A stretch of 64,000 nt of DNA from Planctomycetota bacterium (GCA_020638735.1 JACKHZ010000011.1:558001-622000), one strand, 5' to 3'. Numbered from the stretch's first letter, positions 10,295 to 20,107 are shown. Notes: generated by a model not told the origin, from the letters alone. A program made the numbers and translations.

Positions 10295-11244
10295 ACGCGC
10301 CCGGCCAGCGGACCGTCGGGCGGCACGAACAGCACGTCGACCTCGCCGACCGGGTCGCCGACCAGCGGCGTCAGCGTCGCCTCGTGGCCGAACAGCCAGC
10401 GGCGGCGGCAGCCGATGACGAACGCGCGGTAGCCGTGCTGTTCGAGCTCGGCGCGCAGCTGCGCGGCGCTGTAGCCGGCGCGGCGCTGGTGCGCGTCGAC
10501 GACCTCGCAGAGCACCAGCGGCCGACGTTCGCGCAGCGTGCGTTGCAGGCCGCGCAGCACCGGCACCTCGTGGCCTTCGACGTCGATCTTGATCACCATC
10601 GGCTGGTTCGCCGGCAGCGCGGCCAGCAGCTCGTCACCGGGCCGCGTGTCGACCTGCCAGGCGGCGGTCTGCGTCGCGCCGGTCGGCCCCTGCTCCGACA
10701 GCGATCCCCACCCGGAGTGATCGTCGAAGACGTGCAGCTCGGCGGTGCCGGCGCCGTCGCTGAGCGCGGCGCGGACCAGCTCGACGTTGCGCAGGCCGTT
10801 CTGCGCGAGCGTGCGTTCGAGGCGCTGGCCGAGCGTCGGGTTGGGCTCGCAGGCCAGCACCCGGCCCGCGTCGCCGACGGCGCTGCGCGCCAGCAGCGTG
10901 ACCATGCCGAGGTTGGCGCCGATGTCGACGAAGCAGTCGCCGGGGCGGAGCACGCGCTGCAGCACCTGCTGCAACAGCAGATCGTGGTAGCGGCCGAGGA
11001 ACCAGCTCAACCGTTCCGACCAGTTGCCGAGGTCGAGCTCCATGACGAAGCCATGCAGCTTGCCGCACACCTGCTGCACGCCGAGGTCGCGCCAGGCACC
11101 GTCGTCGTTCCCGCCGCAGCGCGCATAGAGCCGCCCCCACCCGGGCAGCTCACGGCGCACGTAGCCGAGCACGAGGCGCCGGAACCATGGCAGTTTCGCG
11201 GCGCTCGGCGCCTCCGTCATGGGCAGCACGCTGTGGGTCGGCAT
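10291..11244 (-). CDS. FkbM-family SAM-dependent methyltransferase
   Basis: A 317-residue methyltransferase. The SAM-binding glycine motif is FVDIGANLGMVTLLA and the acidic loop is VLACEPNP. The FkbM signature KIDVEGHEVPVLRG is intact, followed by PLVLCEVVDAHQ. Family members methylate hydroxyls of sugars or polyketides and often decorate exported glycans; the acceptor here is not predictable. The N-terminal 75 residues (PWFRRLVLGYVRRELPGWG and after) are an extension typical of FkbM proteins linked to surface polysaccharide. Starts at GTG 11250, ATG 11244 and ATG 11220 are all possible with no clear ribosome-binding site; I used 11244. It is divergent from the PSD1 gene. Confidence 0.85.
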   Translation of the reverse strand: MPTHSVLPMTEAPSAAKLPWFRRLVLGYVRRELPGWGRLYARCGGNDDGAWRDLGVQQVCGKLHGFVMELDLGNWSERLSWFLGRYHDLLLQQVLQRVLRPGDCFVDIGANLGMVTLLARSAVGDAGRVLACEPNPTLGQRLERTLAQNGLRNVELVRAALSDGAGTAELHVFDDHSGWGSLSEQGPTGATQTAAWQVDTRPGDELLAALPANQPMVIKIDVEGHEVPVLRGLQRTLRERRPLVLCEVVDAHQRRAGYSAAQLRAELEQHGYRAFVIGCRRRWLFGHEATLTPLVGDPVGEVDVLFVPPDGPLAGRV

Positions 11245-11384
11245 GGGCACGAGGGCTGGAGCGGGAGATCGGCAACCCGACCTGCGCCGCTGGAGCTTAC
11301 CCGCAGGCGACGGCCGACCGCATCATCCGGCAGCGTCGGCTGCGCCGTGACACCGACCCCACGTTGCGCCACAATCGCCGCCGC

Positions 11385-14300
11385 ATGATCTGCACGGCCT
11401 CGCTCGTCCGCCTGCTGCTCGGCACCGCCGTCAGCGTCGCGGCGCTCACCCCGCGGGCGACGGCGCAAGCCGCCGGCGAAGAGATCCGCTACGGTCGCGA
11501 CGTGCGGCCGATCCTGTCGGACCGCTGCTTCCGCTGCCACGGCCCCGACGAGCGCACCCGCGAAGCGCACCTGCGGCTCGACCAGCGCGACGCCGCGACT
11601 GCAGCGCGCGACGACGGCGCGGCGATCGTGCCCGGCGATCCGGCAGCGAGCCTGCTGCTGGCGCGCGTCGTCAGCCACGACCCGGACGAGCAGATGCCGC
11701 CACCCGACAGCGGCAAGCCGGCGCTCGACCGGGAGCAGGTCGAGCTGCTGCGGCGCTGGATCGCCCAGGGCGCGACCTACGAATCGCACTGGGCCTTCAC
11801 CCCGCCCGAACGCCCGCCGCTGCCAGCCGCGGCAGGCGAAGGTGCCGGCCACCCGGTGGACGCCTTCCTCGACGCGGCGCGGCGGGCCCGCGGCTACCCC
11901 GCCAGCCCGCCCGCCGACCGCCCCACGCAGGCCCGTCGCCTGTTCCTGGTGCTGACCGGCCTGCCGCCGACGCCGGAGGAGCTGGCGGCGTTCGTCGACG
12001 ACCCCGCCGGCGATGCCTACGAACGGCTGGTCGATCGCCTGCTGACCGAGGAACCGTACCGCTCGCGGCACGCCGAGCACCTCGCCTCGATCTGGCTCGA
12101 CGCCGGTCGCTACGCCGACACCAGCGGCATCCACATGGACGCCGGCCGCCAGGCGTGGCTGTGGCGCGACTGGCTGCTGCAGGCGCTGCGCGACGACCTG
12201 CCGTTCGATCAGTTCGTCGTGCAGCAGCTCGCCGGGGACCTGCTGCCGGCCGCCACCGCGCAGGACAAGGTCGCGACCGGCTTCCTGCGCAACCACGTCA
12301 CCACCGACGAGGGCGGCGCGATCAACGAGGAGTACCTGGTCGAGTACGCCGCCGAACGCACCGAGACGGTCGGGCGGGTGTTCCTCGGGCTGACCATCGG
12401 CTGCGCGCGCTGCCACGACCACAAGTACGACCCGCTGCGCCAGGAGGACTACTACGGGCTGTTCTCGTTCTTCAACAACAACGAGGAGCCGGGCCTCTAC
12501 TCGCAGTCGCAGGACAGCAACCGCGCGCTCGAACCGTTCCTGGCGGTGCCGACCGACGCGCAGGCGGCGCGCCGCGAGCAGCTCGACGCGGAGATCGCGA
12601 CCGCCGATCGCGACGTCGCGCGCACCACGCCGGAAGAACAGCGCAGCTTCCGCCGGTTCCTCGACGGGCTGCAGCCCGGCCACGGCATGCGTTGGCACCA
12701 CCCGACGGTGCTGGCCGCGACCAGCAGCGGCGGCGCGACGCTGACGGCCGGCATCGACGGTTCGGTGCTGGCCACCGGCGCCAACCCGGACGACGACACC
12801 CACACGATCGTGCTCGACGGCGCGGCCCCCGGGCAGCGATGGCTCTGCCTCGAAGCGCTGACCGACGCCAGCCTGCCGGGCGAACGCATCGGCCGCGCCT
12901 CGCACGGCAACGTCGTGCTGCAGCACGTGCGCCTCGAGCAGCGCGCCGCGGGCGGCGACCCGGCCGACGGCTGGGTCGAGGTGCCGCTGGTCTACGCGCT
13001 CGCCGACGTCGAACAGGACAACGGCGACTTCGCCGTCGTCAACCTGCTGCGCGACGACGGCCGCGGCTGGGCACCGGCGGGGCATCAGGGCGCGCCGTCG
13101 CCGCGCGCGGCGCTGCTGCTGGCCGGCCGCGAGTTCGGCGGCCCGGGCACCGAGCTGCGGGTCACCGTCGCCTACGACTCGCCCTACAAGCAGCACGTGC
13201 TCGGCCGCCTGCGGCTCGCCACCAGCGCGGCCAGCGACAGCGGGCTCGAGACCCTGCCGTTGGCGACGAGCGGGCTCTCGGTCGTCGGCCCGTTCGTCGC
13301 CGCGGATCGCGGCGCGCTCTACGACACCGCGTTCGGCCCCGAGCTGGCGCAAGAGCTCGACGATCAGCAGCGCTTCGGCGAGCTGTCGTGGCGGTTCGAC
13401 CCCAAGCTGGTCGGCGCGCGCACCCACCCGCTCAAGTCGGGCCCCAACGTGCACTACGTGGCCCAGCGCGTCTGGTCCCCCACGGCGCGGCGCGTCGAGC
13501 TGGCGATCGGCAGCGACGACGGCTTCCGGGTGTTCGTCGACGGCGCGTTGGTCGGCGAGAACCGCGTCGACCGGCCGGCCGCCGTCGATCAGGACAGAGT
13601 CGCGGTCGAGCTGGCCCCGGGTCCGCACCTCGTGGTGCTGAAGGTCGTCAACACCGGCGGCGCCGGCGGCTTCGCGCTCGGCCACGCGCCGCGCGACGGC
13701 GAATTGCCGCACGACCTGACGCTCGCGCTGCTGCCCGAGACCGCGCAGGCCGGCCGCAACACCGACCGCATCCTCGCCGCCTATCAGGTCGCGTTCTCGC
13801 CGGAGCACGAGGCGCGGGTCGCCGCGCTGGCGGCGCTGCGCAGCGAGCGCGAGCAGCTCGAGGCCGCGGTGCGGCGCGCGATGGTCATGCAGGAGCGGCC
13901 GGTGATGCGCGAGACGTTCGTGCTGACGCGCGGCGAATACGACCACCCGGACCGCAGCCGCCCGGTCGGCCGCGCGATCCCCGCGATGTTCGGCACGATG
14001 CCGGACGACCTGCCGAAGAACCGCCTCGGCCTCGCCCGCTGGATGGTCTCGGCGGACAACCCGCTGCTGCTGCGGGTGATGGCCAACCGGCTGTGGGAGT
14101 TCGTGTTCGGCGTCGGCATCGTGCGCACCAGCGAGGACTTCGGCCTGCAAGGTGAATGGCCGAGCCACCCGGAGCTGCTCGACTGGCTGGCGACCGAGCT
14201 GCGCGAGAACGGCTACAGCACGCGCCGCCTGCTGCGGCTGCTGGTGACCAGCGCCGCCTTCCGGCAGGACAGCTGCGCGACCACCGCGGCGGCGACCGAC

Positions 14301-14966
14301 CCGCAGGACCGGTTCCTGTCGTGGTTCCCGCGGCGCCGGCTCAGCGCCGAGGTGATCCGCGATCAGGCCCTCTACGTCGGCGACCTGCTGGTCGAGCAGT
14401 TCGGCGGGCGCAGCGTCAAGCCGTACCAGCCGCCCGGCCTGTGGCGCGAGGTGGCGATGGTGCAGTCCAACACCCGGACCTTCGAACGCGGCGCCGGCGA
14501 CGAGCTGTGGCGCCGCAGCCTCTACACCTACTGGAAGCGCGCCTGCCCGCCGCCGAGCCTGCTGACCTTCGACGCGCCGACGCGCGAGTTCTGCGTGGTG
14601 CGCCGCGGCAGCACCAACACGCCGCTGCAGGCGCTGGTGCTGTGGAACGACGAGCAGTTCGTCGAGGCCGCGCGGCGGCTCGCCGAGCGCGAGCTGCAGG
14701 CCGCGCACGCCGGCGACGCGGCGACGCTGCAGGCGATGTACGGGCGGGCGACCGGGGCCGCGCTGCGCGACGACACGCTGCAGCTGGCGATGCAGACCCT
14801 GCGCGAGCAGCGACAACGCTACGCCGCCGACCCCGAGGCCGCGCGCGCGCTGCTGGCGCTCGGCGACACCGATCCGCCGGCGGCGCTGCCGCCCGCCGAG
14901 CTGGCGGCGTGGACGCTGCTGGCGAGCGCCTTCCTCGACCTCGACGCCACCGTCTACCTGGACTGA
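11385..14966 (+). CDS. PSD1-type protein: PSCyt1 haem domain, DUF1549, DUF1553
   Basis: A 1193-residue exported protein with a signal peptide at 1-28 (ending ATAQA). The N-terminal planctomycete cytochrome domain carries a haem c motif (Cys48, Cys51, His52 in CFRCHG) with the usual MPP segment (EQMPPPDSGKP). DUF1549 follows (LFLVLTGLPPTPEEL, ASIWLDAGRYADTSG), with a second CxxCH in CARCHDHKYDP at about 340. A PA14/lectin-like insert is centred near residue 700 (IGSDDGFRVFVDGALVGE). DUF1553 closes the chain (NRLGLARWMVSADNPLLLR, RRLSAEVIRDQALYVG, FDAPTREFCVVRRGSTNTP). These proteins are Planctomycetota markers always paired with DUF1501; a role in periplasmic electron transfer or polysaccharide use has been proposed but not proven. 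It is followed four bases later by its DUF1501 partner. Confidence 0.93.
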   Translation: MICTASLVRLLLGTAVSVAALTPRATAQAAGEEIRYGRDVRPILSDRCFRCHGPDERTREAHLRLDQRDAATAARDDGAAIVPGDPAASLLLARVVSHDPDEQMPPPDSGKPALDREQVELLRRWIAQGATYESHWAFTPPERPPLPAAAGEGAGHPVDAFLDAARRARGYPASPPADRPTQARRLFLVLTGLPPTPEELAAFVDDPAGDAYERLVDRLLTEEPYRSRHAEHLASIWLDAGRYADTSGIHMDAGRQAWLWRDWLLQALRDDLPFDQFVVQQLAGDLLPAATAQDKVATGFLRNHVTTDEGGAINEEYLVEYAAERTETVGRVFLGLTIGCARCHDHKYDPLRQEDYYGLFSFFNNNEEPGLYSQSQDSNRALEPFLAVPTDAQAARREQLDAEIATADRDVARTTPEEQRSFRRFLDGLQPGHGMRWHHPTVLAATSSGGATLTAGIDGSVLATGANPDDDTHTIVLDGAAPGQRWLCLEALTDASLPGERIGRASHGNVVLQHVRLEQRAAGGDPADGWVEVPLVYALADVEQDNGDFAVVNLLRDDGRGWAPAGHQGAPSPRAALLLAGREFGGPGTELRVTVAYDSPYKQHVLGRLRLATSAASDSGLETLPLATSGLSVVGPFVAADRGALYDTAFGPELAQELDDQQRFGELSWRFDPKLVGARTHPLKSGPNVHYVAQRVWSPTARRVELAIGSDDGFRVFVDGALVGENRVDRPAAVDQDRVAVELAPGPHLVVLKVVNTGGAGGFALGHAPRDGELPHDLTLALLPETAQAGRNTDRILAAYQVAFSPEHEARVAALAALRSEREQLEAAVRRAMVMQERPVMRETFVLTRGEYDHPDRSRPVGRAIPAMFGTMPDDLPKNRLGLARWMVSADNPLLLRVMANRLWEFVFGVGIVRTSEDFGLQGEWPSHPELLDWLATELRENGYSTRRLLRLLVTSAAFRQDSCATTAAATDPQDRFLSWFPRRRLSAEVIRDQALYVGDLLVEQFGGRSVKPYQPPGLWREVAMVQSNTRTFERGAGDELWRRSLYTYWKRACPPPSLLTFDAPTREFCVVRRGSTNTPLQALVLWNDEQFVEAARRLAERELQAAHAGDAATLQAMYGRATGAALRDDTLQLAMQTLREQRQRYAADPEAARALLALGDTDPPAALPPAELAAWTLLASAFLDLDATVYLD

Positions 14967-14970
14967 ATCG

Positions 14971-16431
14971 ATGACCAGAGGCCCCGACTCCGCGCAGCCG
15001 ACCCGCCGCGCGTTCTGCACCGGCGCCGCGACCGGCCTGACCGGCCTGCTCGGCGCGACCGCGTTCGGCCAGACGCTGACGGCCGGCGCGCCGCCGCTCG
15101 CGCTCCCGGGTGACCCGACCCGCCGCGGCCCGCACTTCGCGCCGAAGGCCCGCCGCGTCATCTACCTGCACATGTCCGGCGCGCCGAGCCAGCTCGACCT
15201 GTTCGACCACAAGCCCGACCTGCAGCGCTACTACGACACCGACCTGCCGGACTCGGTGCGCAACGGCCAGCGCCTGACGGGCATGACGTCAGGCCAGAAG
15301 CGCTTCCCGGTCGCGCCGTCGATGTTCCGCTTCCATCGCCACGACAACGGCGGCGACGGCGCGTGGATCAGCGAGCTGCTGCCGCACCTCGGCAGCGTCG
15401 CCCACGAGCTGTGCATCGTGCGTTCGATGCACACCGAGGCGATCAACCACGAGCCGGCGATCACCTTCGTGCAGACCGGCACCCAGCAGCCCGGCCGGCC
15501 GAGCTTCGGCGCCTGGGCCAGCTACGGCCTCGGCAGCGAGAACCAGAACCTGCCGACCTTCGTGGTCATGATCACGCAGGGCTTCGGCAACATGCAGGCG
15601 CTGGCGGCGCGGTTCTGGGGCAGCGGCTTCCTGCCGAGCGAGCACCAGGGCACCAAGCTGCGCTCCAGCGGCGATCCGGTGCTGTTCCTCGAGAACCCCG
15701 CCGGCGTGACGCGGCAGGACCGCCGCCGCATGCTCGACCTGGTCAACGCGCTGGCCGAACGCGAGCACGCGCGCACCCAGGACCCGGAGATCACGGCGCG
15801 CATCGCCCAGCAGGAGATGGCGTTCCGCATGCAGGCGTCGGTGCCCGACCTCGTCGACCTCAGCGACGAGCACGAGTCCACCTTCGCGCTCTACGGCGAG
15901 GAGGCGAAGCAGCCCGGCACGTTCGCGCAGAGCTGTCTGATGGCGCGCCGGCTCAACGAACGCGGCGTGCGCTTCGTGCAGCTCTACATGCGCGGCTGGG
16001 ACCAGCACGGCAACCTGCCGGGCGAGATCCGCAAGCAGTGTCAGGCGATCGACCGGCCGATCGCGGCGCTGCTGACCGACCTGCGCCGCCGCGGCCTGCT
16101 CGACGACACGCTGGTGGTCTGGGGCGGCGAGTTCGGCCGCACGGTCTACAGCCAGGGCGGGCTGAGCAAGGACAACTACGGCCGCGACCACCACCCGCGC
16201 TGCTTCACGATGTGGCTGGCCGGCGCCGGCGTCAACCGCGGCCACGTGCACGGCGAGACCTGTGACTTCGGCTACAACATCGTGCGCGACCCGGTGTCGG
16301 TGCACGACCTGCACGCGACCCTGCTGCACCTCTGCGGCATCGACCACGAGCGCCTGACGTTCCGCCTGCAGGGCCGAGACTACCGCCTGACCGACGTCTA
16401 CGGCCGCGTCGTGCGCGAGCTGATCGCCTGA
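14971..16431 (+). CDS. DUF1501 protein with twin-arginine signal
   Basis: A 486-residue protein. The N-terminus has a twin-arginine motif (TRRAFCTGAA, residues 11-20) and a hydrophobic stretch ending in AFGQ, so export is in the folded state by Tat. The family signature includes IYLHMSGAPSQLDLFDHKP, RPSFGAWASYGLG, GVRFVQLYMRGWDQHGN and VVWGGEFGRTVYSQ. It ends in GRDYRLTDVYGRVVRELIA, as almost all members do. DUF1501 belongs to the alkaline phosphatase/sulfatase superfamily by fold. The activity is not established; a hydrolase acting on sulfated or phosphorylated glycans is a reasonable hypothesis. It starts 4 bases after the PSD1 stop and 8 bases before the DUF2231 gene, forming one operon. 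Confidence 0.93.
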   Translation: MTRGPDSAQPTRRAFCTGAATGLTGLLGATAFGQTLTAGAPPLALPGDPTRRGPHFAPKARRVIYLHMSGAPSQLDLFDHKPDLQRYYDTDLPDSVRNGQRLTGMTSGQKRFPVAPSMFRFHRHDNGGDGAWISELLPHLGSVAHELCIVRSMHTEAINHEPAITFVQTGTQQPGRPSFGAWASYGLGSENQNLPTFVVMITQGFGNMQALAARFWGSGFLPSEHQGTKLRSSGDPVLFLENPAGVTRQDRRRMLDLVNALAEREHARTQDPEITARIAQQEMAFRMQASVPDLVDLSDEHESTFALYGEEAKQPGTFAQSCLMARRLNERGVRFVQLYMRGWDQHGNLPGEIRKQCQAIDRPIAALLTDLRRRGLLDDTLVVWGGEFGRTVYSQGGLSKDNYGRDHHPRCFTMWLAGAGVNRGHVHGETCDFGYNIVRDPVSVHDLHATLLHLCGIDHERLTFRLQGRDYRLTDVYGRVVRELIA

Positions 16432-16439
16432 CCCCCGCC

Positions 16440-17288
16440 ATGCTGCTGTCCACCGACCCATCTCCGTGGCTCGCGGTCTTCGGCCGCTTCCACATCGTGC
16501 TGCTGCATCTGCCGATCGGCCTCTTGCCCGGCATGTTCGTGCTCGAGTTCGGCGCCGCGCTGCTGAAGAAGTCGTCGCCGCGCGGCGCCGTCGGCACGCT
16601 CGCCGCGATGACCGCGCTGTGCGCCGGCGCGGCGTTCGCCTCGGGCCTCGTGCTCGCCGACGAGAAGGTGCAGACCGAGCTGCTCGGCGACCACAAGAAG
16701 GCCGCCATCGCCATGACGGCGCTGTGCGTGCTGCTGCCGATCCTGGCGTTCCGCCGCAGCCGCCGCCCGTTCCGGCTGGCGCTGTTCGCCGCGCTGGCGC
16801 TGTCGGTCGTCACCGGCCACCTCGGCGGCTCGATCACCCACAAGAAGGACTTCCTGTTCAAGCCGCTCGAGGCGAACGACGCGCGGCCCGCCGTCGAGCC
16901 GCCGCCGACGACGCCGGAGCCCGGGAAGAAGCCGTTCGAGGTCGACACCATCGACCTGCAGACGCCGGTGCCGACGCCGGCCGAAGCAGGCGTCGCCCCC
17001 GCCGACTATGCGCGCGACGTCGTGCCGATCCTGAAGCGAGTCTGCATCGACTGCCACAATCCCGACAAGGAGAAGGGCGACCTGCTGATGACCGACACCG
17101 CGTGGCTCGAGCGCACCGGCGACGACGTCGTCGTGGTGCCGGGCGATCCCGCGCAGAGCTACATGATCCAGCTGCTCGAGCTGCCGCTCGACGACGACGA
17201 CCACATGCCGCCGAAGGACGAGGCGCAGCCGACCGGGGCGGAGCTGGCGATGCTGCGCCGCTGGATCGACGAGGGCGCGAAGCACTGA
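16440..17288 (+). CDS. DUF2231 membrane domain fused to a C-terminal c-type cytochrome domain
   Basis: A 282-residue protein. Residues 15-130 hold about four transmembrane helices with the DUF2231 pattern (FHIVLLHLPIGLLPGMFVLE; later GHLGGSITHKKDFLF). A proline-rich linker leads to a PSCyt1-like domain with one CxxCH at about residues 202-206 (CIDCHNPDKEKGDLLM) and the late MPPKDEAQPTGAELAML helix. Membrane His residues (His18, His25) and a periplasmic haem suggest a small electron-transfer module that anchors or feeds the PSD1/DUF1501 pair encoded just upstream. Such DUF2231-cytochrome genes are frequent neighbours of that pair in planctomycetes. It converges with the following minus-strand gene (13 bases). 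Confidence 0.87.
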   Translation: MLLSTDPSPWLAVFGRFHIVLLHLPIGLLPGMFVLEFGAALLKKSSPRGAVGTLAAMTALCAGAAFASGLVLADEKVQTELLGDHKKAAIAMTALCVLLPILAFRRSRRPFRLALFAALALSVVTGHLGGSITHKKDFLFKPLEANDARPAVEPPPTTPEPGKKPFEVDTIDLQTPVPTPAEAGVAPADYARDVVPILKRVCIDCHNPDKEKGDLLMTDTAWLERTGDDVVVVPGDPAQSYMIQLLELPLDDDDHMPPKDEAQPTGAELAMLRRWIDEGAKH

Positions 17289-17301
17289 CCGCCGCGCGGG
17301 C

Positions 17302-18327
17302 CTACATCGCCAGACGGAAGTCGCGCTCCGACACCCGCCGCCGCTCCGGCAGGCGGGCGATCTCGACCGTCGTCGTCGGCTGCAGCGCTTCGTCGACGTA
17401 GACGCGCCGGAACGGCAGGCGCACGCCGTCGATCTCGCGCCAGTCCTCGAGCAGCACGCGGCGCGTCTCCAGGCTCCTGGCGAAGCGGTGCAGCAGTTCG
17501 CGCGGCTGGCCGGTGCCCGGGTCGCAGAACAGCTCGAAGCGGTCGCGCGGGGCAGGATCGGCCTCGGGCCCGAGCAGGTCGAGCGAGGCCGGCGGCCGCC
17601 GCTCGAGCACGATGTGCATCAGCCGTTCGCCGTTGCGCTCGCTGACGTCGCGACGCAGCACCGCGAACGCGTCGCCGTCGCCGAAGCACCACGGCATGCG
17701 CAGCTGGAGCCCGAACAGCATCAGCTCGTCGGCGGCGGCGTCGATCGACGCCTGCGACGGGATGCCCTGGTTGGCGACGCTGACGAAGCCGCCGACGCGC
17801 GCGCAGGTGCGGCCGCTCTCGAACTCGATGCGGTCGCGTTCGCTGTAGGCGCAGTCCGCGAGGTGCCGCACTTCTCGTTCGCCGATCACCTCGCCGTGCT
17901 GGCCGTGGATCTTCAGCCGCCACGTGAGCTCGACGCCGCCGAGGTCGCGGAACGCGGCCGGCGAGTGGGTCGCGCGGAACACGTCGATCAGCGGCGAGTC
18001 GAGCTCCATGCCGGACGCCGGCAGCGCGGCGACGTCGCCGCGACGGGACCCGGAGTCGATCGCCCGCGGGCCGCTCGGCGTCGCCCGCGGCGCCGACTCC
18101 CCGGCCGGCGCAGCCCGGGGCGTCGGCGCCGACTGCGGGCGCGGATCGGCCTCGCGAGCCATGTCACCGGGCACGATCGGCCAGCCGCGGCCGTCGAACT
18201 CCACCGGGTTGACGGAGCCGCCGCCCGCCGGCGCGCCGGACGGGCGCGCCGGCGCCGGCTGCGGTCGGTCCTGCGACGGCGCGGGCAGGGTCAGCACGAG
18301 GGCCACGAAGATTCGCCACATGGCCAT
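17302..18327 (-). CDS. Exported protein of unknown function, proline-rich N-terminus
   Basis: A 341-residue protein with a short signal peptide (MWRIFVALVLTLPAPSQ). About 85 residues rich in Pro/Ala/Gly and Arg follow, then a folded domain from about residue 110 to the end. That domain alternates beta strands (LTWRLKIHGQHGEVIGER, RDRFELFCDPGTGQPREL, GVRLPFRRVYVDEALQPTTT) and recalls LolA/outer-membrane-lipoprotein-sorting or DUF4292-like open barrels. The match is weak, so I do not name it. Two adjacent ATGs (18327 and 18321) are possible. Its start is 61 bases from the divergent lipoprotein gene. Confidence 0.6.
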   Translation of the reverse strand: MAMWRIFVALVLTLPAPSQDRPQPAPARPSGAPAGGGSVNPVEFDGRGWPIVPGDMAREADPRPQSAPTPRAAPAGESAPRATPSGPRAIDSGSRRGDVAALPASGMELDSPLIDVFRATHSPAAFRDLGGVELTWRLKIHGQHGEVIGEREVRHLADCAYSERDRIEFESGRTCARVGGFVSVANQGIPSQASIDAAADELMLFGLQLRMPWCFGDGDAFAVLRRDVSERNGERLMHIVLERRPPASLDLLGPEADPAPRDRFELFCDPGTGQPRELLHRFARSLETRRVLLEDWREIDGVRLPFRRVYVDEALQPTTTVEIARLPERRRVSERDFRLAM

Positions 18328-18388
18328 GCCATCGACATTCCGGCCCCGCCCGGTTGAGCCCGCCCCCGCCGCTCGCGAGACTGCAACG

Positions 18389-20107
18389 GTGCGAAGCGCT
18401 CCGATCGCCTTCCTGCTCGCCCTGGCCGCCGCCTGCGCCGCGCCGTCCGCCGACCAGCCGCCGCCGCAGCCGGTGATCGTCGAGCTGGCCGCCGGCACCC
18501 GCCTGCGGGCGGTCGTGGACGTCGGCACCGCGACCGCACCCGAGCTGGGCGCCGCGGCGACCTGGTGGCGCGAGGCGCTGCGACAGAGCGCGCGGCTCGC
18601 GTTCGTCGACGTCGACGAGGGCGCGGCGGGCGAGGTCGTGCTGCTGGTGGACCCTGCCGCGCGGGCCCTGACCGCGTTGCTGCGGCGCAACGGCGAAGAA
18701 CAGGTGCTCACCGCCGGCGACTACCTGCAGGGACAGCAGGCCGCGGCCCTGTGCGGCGGCATCGACGCGCTGGCCAGGGCGACGCGCGCGGCGCTCGGCG
18801 ACGTGGTGGGGAAGCCGCTGCCAGTCGCGGCGATCACGTCGCCGGACCCGAAGGTCGTGCTGGCGGTCGCCGATGCGCGCGAGCTGCTCGACACGGGCGG
18901 CCTGCAGAGCGGCCGGCGCACGCTGCGCATCGCCCGCCGCGACGACGGCGGCGCGCCGTTCGTGCTCGAACCGCTGGCGGCGGTCGAGCTGCTGTTCGGC
19001 GACGCCGAGCAGGCGCAGCGCATCTGCCGCGAGGCGATCGGCTACGAGCAGCGCACCTCGCCGGACACGCTGCACCGGCTCGGCCGCACCCTGCTGCTGG
19101 CGCGCGCCGCGCTGCAGCCCGCCGCCGCGCCGGCCTGCGACCGCGAGCTGCTGCACCTCGCCGACGTCGCCGCCGCCGAACGACCGTTCGACGACGAGCC
19201 GCTGTGGACCCGGGCGCTCTCGCTCGACCTGCAGGGCGACTTCGCGGCGGCGCGGCCGACGCTCGAGCTGCTGCACGAACACTGGCCGTCGCGCGCCGAC
19301 GTGCGCTACCACCTCGGCTGGGCGTGCCTCGCCGGCGGCGAACCTGCGGTCGCAGCCGAACACCTGGCAGCGGCGGCGCGCGGCCTGCCCGGCAGCTGGG
19401 TGCTGCTGCCGCGCGCCATCGCCCTCTACGAGGCCGGCCGACACGAACAGCTCGAGCAACTGTTCGACGAGACCCTCGACGAGTTCGCGCGCGACGAAGG
19501 CGACGTGCTGCACCACGAGGTCCGGCGCATGCGAGCCGCGCACGCCCTGCTGCGCGGCGACGGCGACGCCGCCCGGACGCACCTGGTCGCCGACCTGCGC
19601 TGGCTGCTGGCCCACCCGCAGCAGCTGGAGGCGCGGCCGGGAGAGTTCGCCGAACAGGGCGAAGTGCTGGTGCGGCTCGGCGGCGCCCAGGACCTGACCG
19701 CGCTGCTGGCCGCCGTGCAGCGCCGCCACGTCACCTCCGCCGTCGCCGATGCGTGCGCGTTCGTGGCCGGCCTCGACGAGGTTCGACGCGTCGGCACCGA
19801 CCAGGTCGCGCTGGCCCAGCAGCTGGCCCGCGGCGGCGACAGCGCGTGGTCGGCCCGGTTGCTCGCCTTCCAGCACGAGCGCCGCGGCGAGGTCGGCGAC
19901 ATGCAGGTCGAGCTGGCGCGCGCGGCGCGGCTCAGCGAGTCGCCGATGACCAAGGCCCTGCTGGCCAAGAGCCTGATCGCCGTCGGCAAGGTCGCCGAGG
20001 GCGAGCTGCTGCGCGGCACGCTGCGGCGGGAGATGGGCACGCTGCGCATGCGCGAGACCTGCCAGCACCCGCTGTTCGGTCCCGAGCTGGCATTCGCCTG
20101 GCGGTGA
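18389..20107 (+). CDS. TPR-containing lipoprotein
   Basis: A 572-residue lipoprotein. The GTG at 18389 is chosen because a lipobox signal starts at once (VRSAPIAFLLALAAAC, Cys16 as lipid site). Residues about 25-165 form an alpha/beta domain resembling a periplasmic component (VVLLVDPAARALTALLRRNG). From about 190 the chain is helical with Ala-rich TPR-type hairpins (AVELLFGDAEQAQRICREAI, DVRYHLGWACLAGGEPAVAAEHL, QLARGGDSAWSARLLAFQHERRGEVG). No catalytic motif is seen. It could be a scaffold in the periplasm. An upstream in-frame ATG would add a Pro/Arg-rich tail and bury the lipobox, so I reject it. Confidence 0.7.
   Translation: MRSAPIAFLLALAAACAAPSADQPPPQPVIVELAAGTRLRAVVDVGTATAPELGAAATWWREALRQSARLAFVDVDEGAAGEVVLLVDPAARALTALLRRNGEEQVLTAGDYLQGQQAAALCGGIDALARATRAALGDVVGKPLPVAAITSPDPKVVLAVADARELLDTGGLQSGRRTLRIARRDDGGAPFVLEPLAAVELLFGDAEQAQRICREAIGYEQRTSPDTLHRLGRTLLLARAALQPAAAPACDRELLHLADVAAAERPFDDEPLWTRALSLDLQGDFAAARPTLELLHEHWPSRADVRYHLGWACLAGGEPAVAAEHLAAAARGLPGSWVLLPRAIALYEAGRHEQLEQLFDETLDEFARDEGDVLHHEVRRMRAAHALLRGDGDAARTHLVADLRWLLAHPQQLEARPGEFAEQGEVLVRLGGAQDLTALLAAVQRRHVTSAVADACAFVAGLDEVRRVGTDQVALAQQLARGGDSAWSARLLAFQHERRGEVGDMQVELARAARLSESPMTKALLAKSLIAVGKVAEGELLRGTLRREMGTLRMRETCQHPLFGPELAFAWR

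Noticed and set aside
6850..11388. A 1512-residue open frame on the plus strand antisense to DUF2961 and continuing across other genes
   Set aside because: Composition is Arg/Ala/His-rich with no domain, and real genes with motifs lie on the opposite strand or in other frames. Long antisense frames are expected at this GC content.
11217..15161. A 1314-residue minus-strand open frame opposite the first PSD1 gene
   Set aside because: The sequence is repetitive Arg/Val/Gln-rich shadow; the plus strand holds a complete PSD1 protein with haem motifs.
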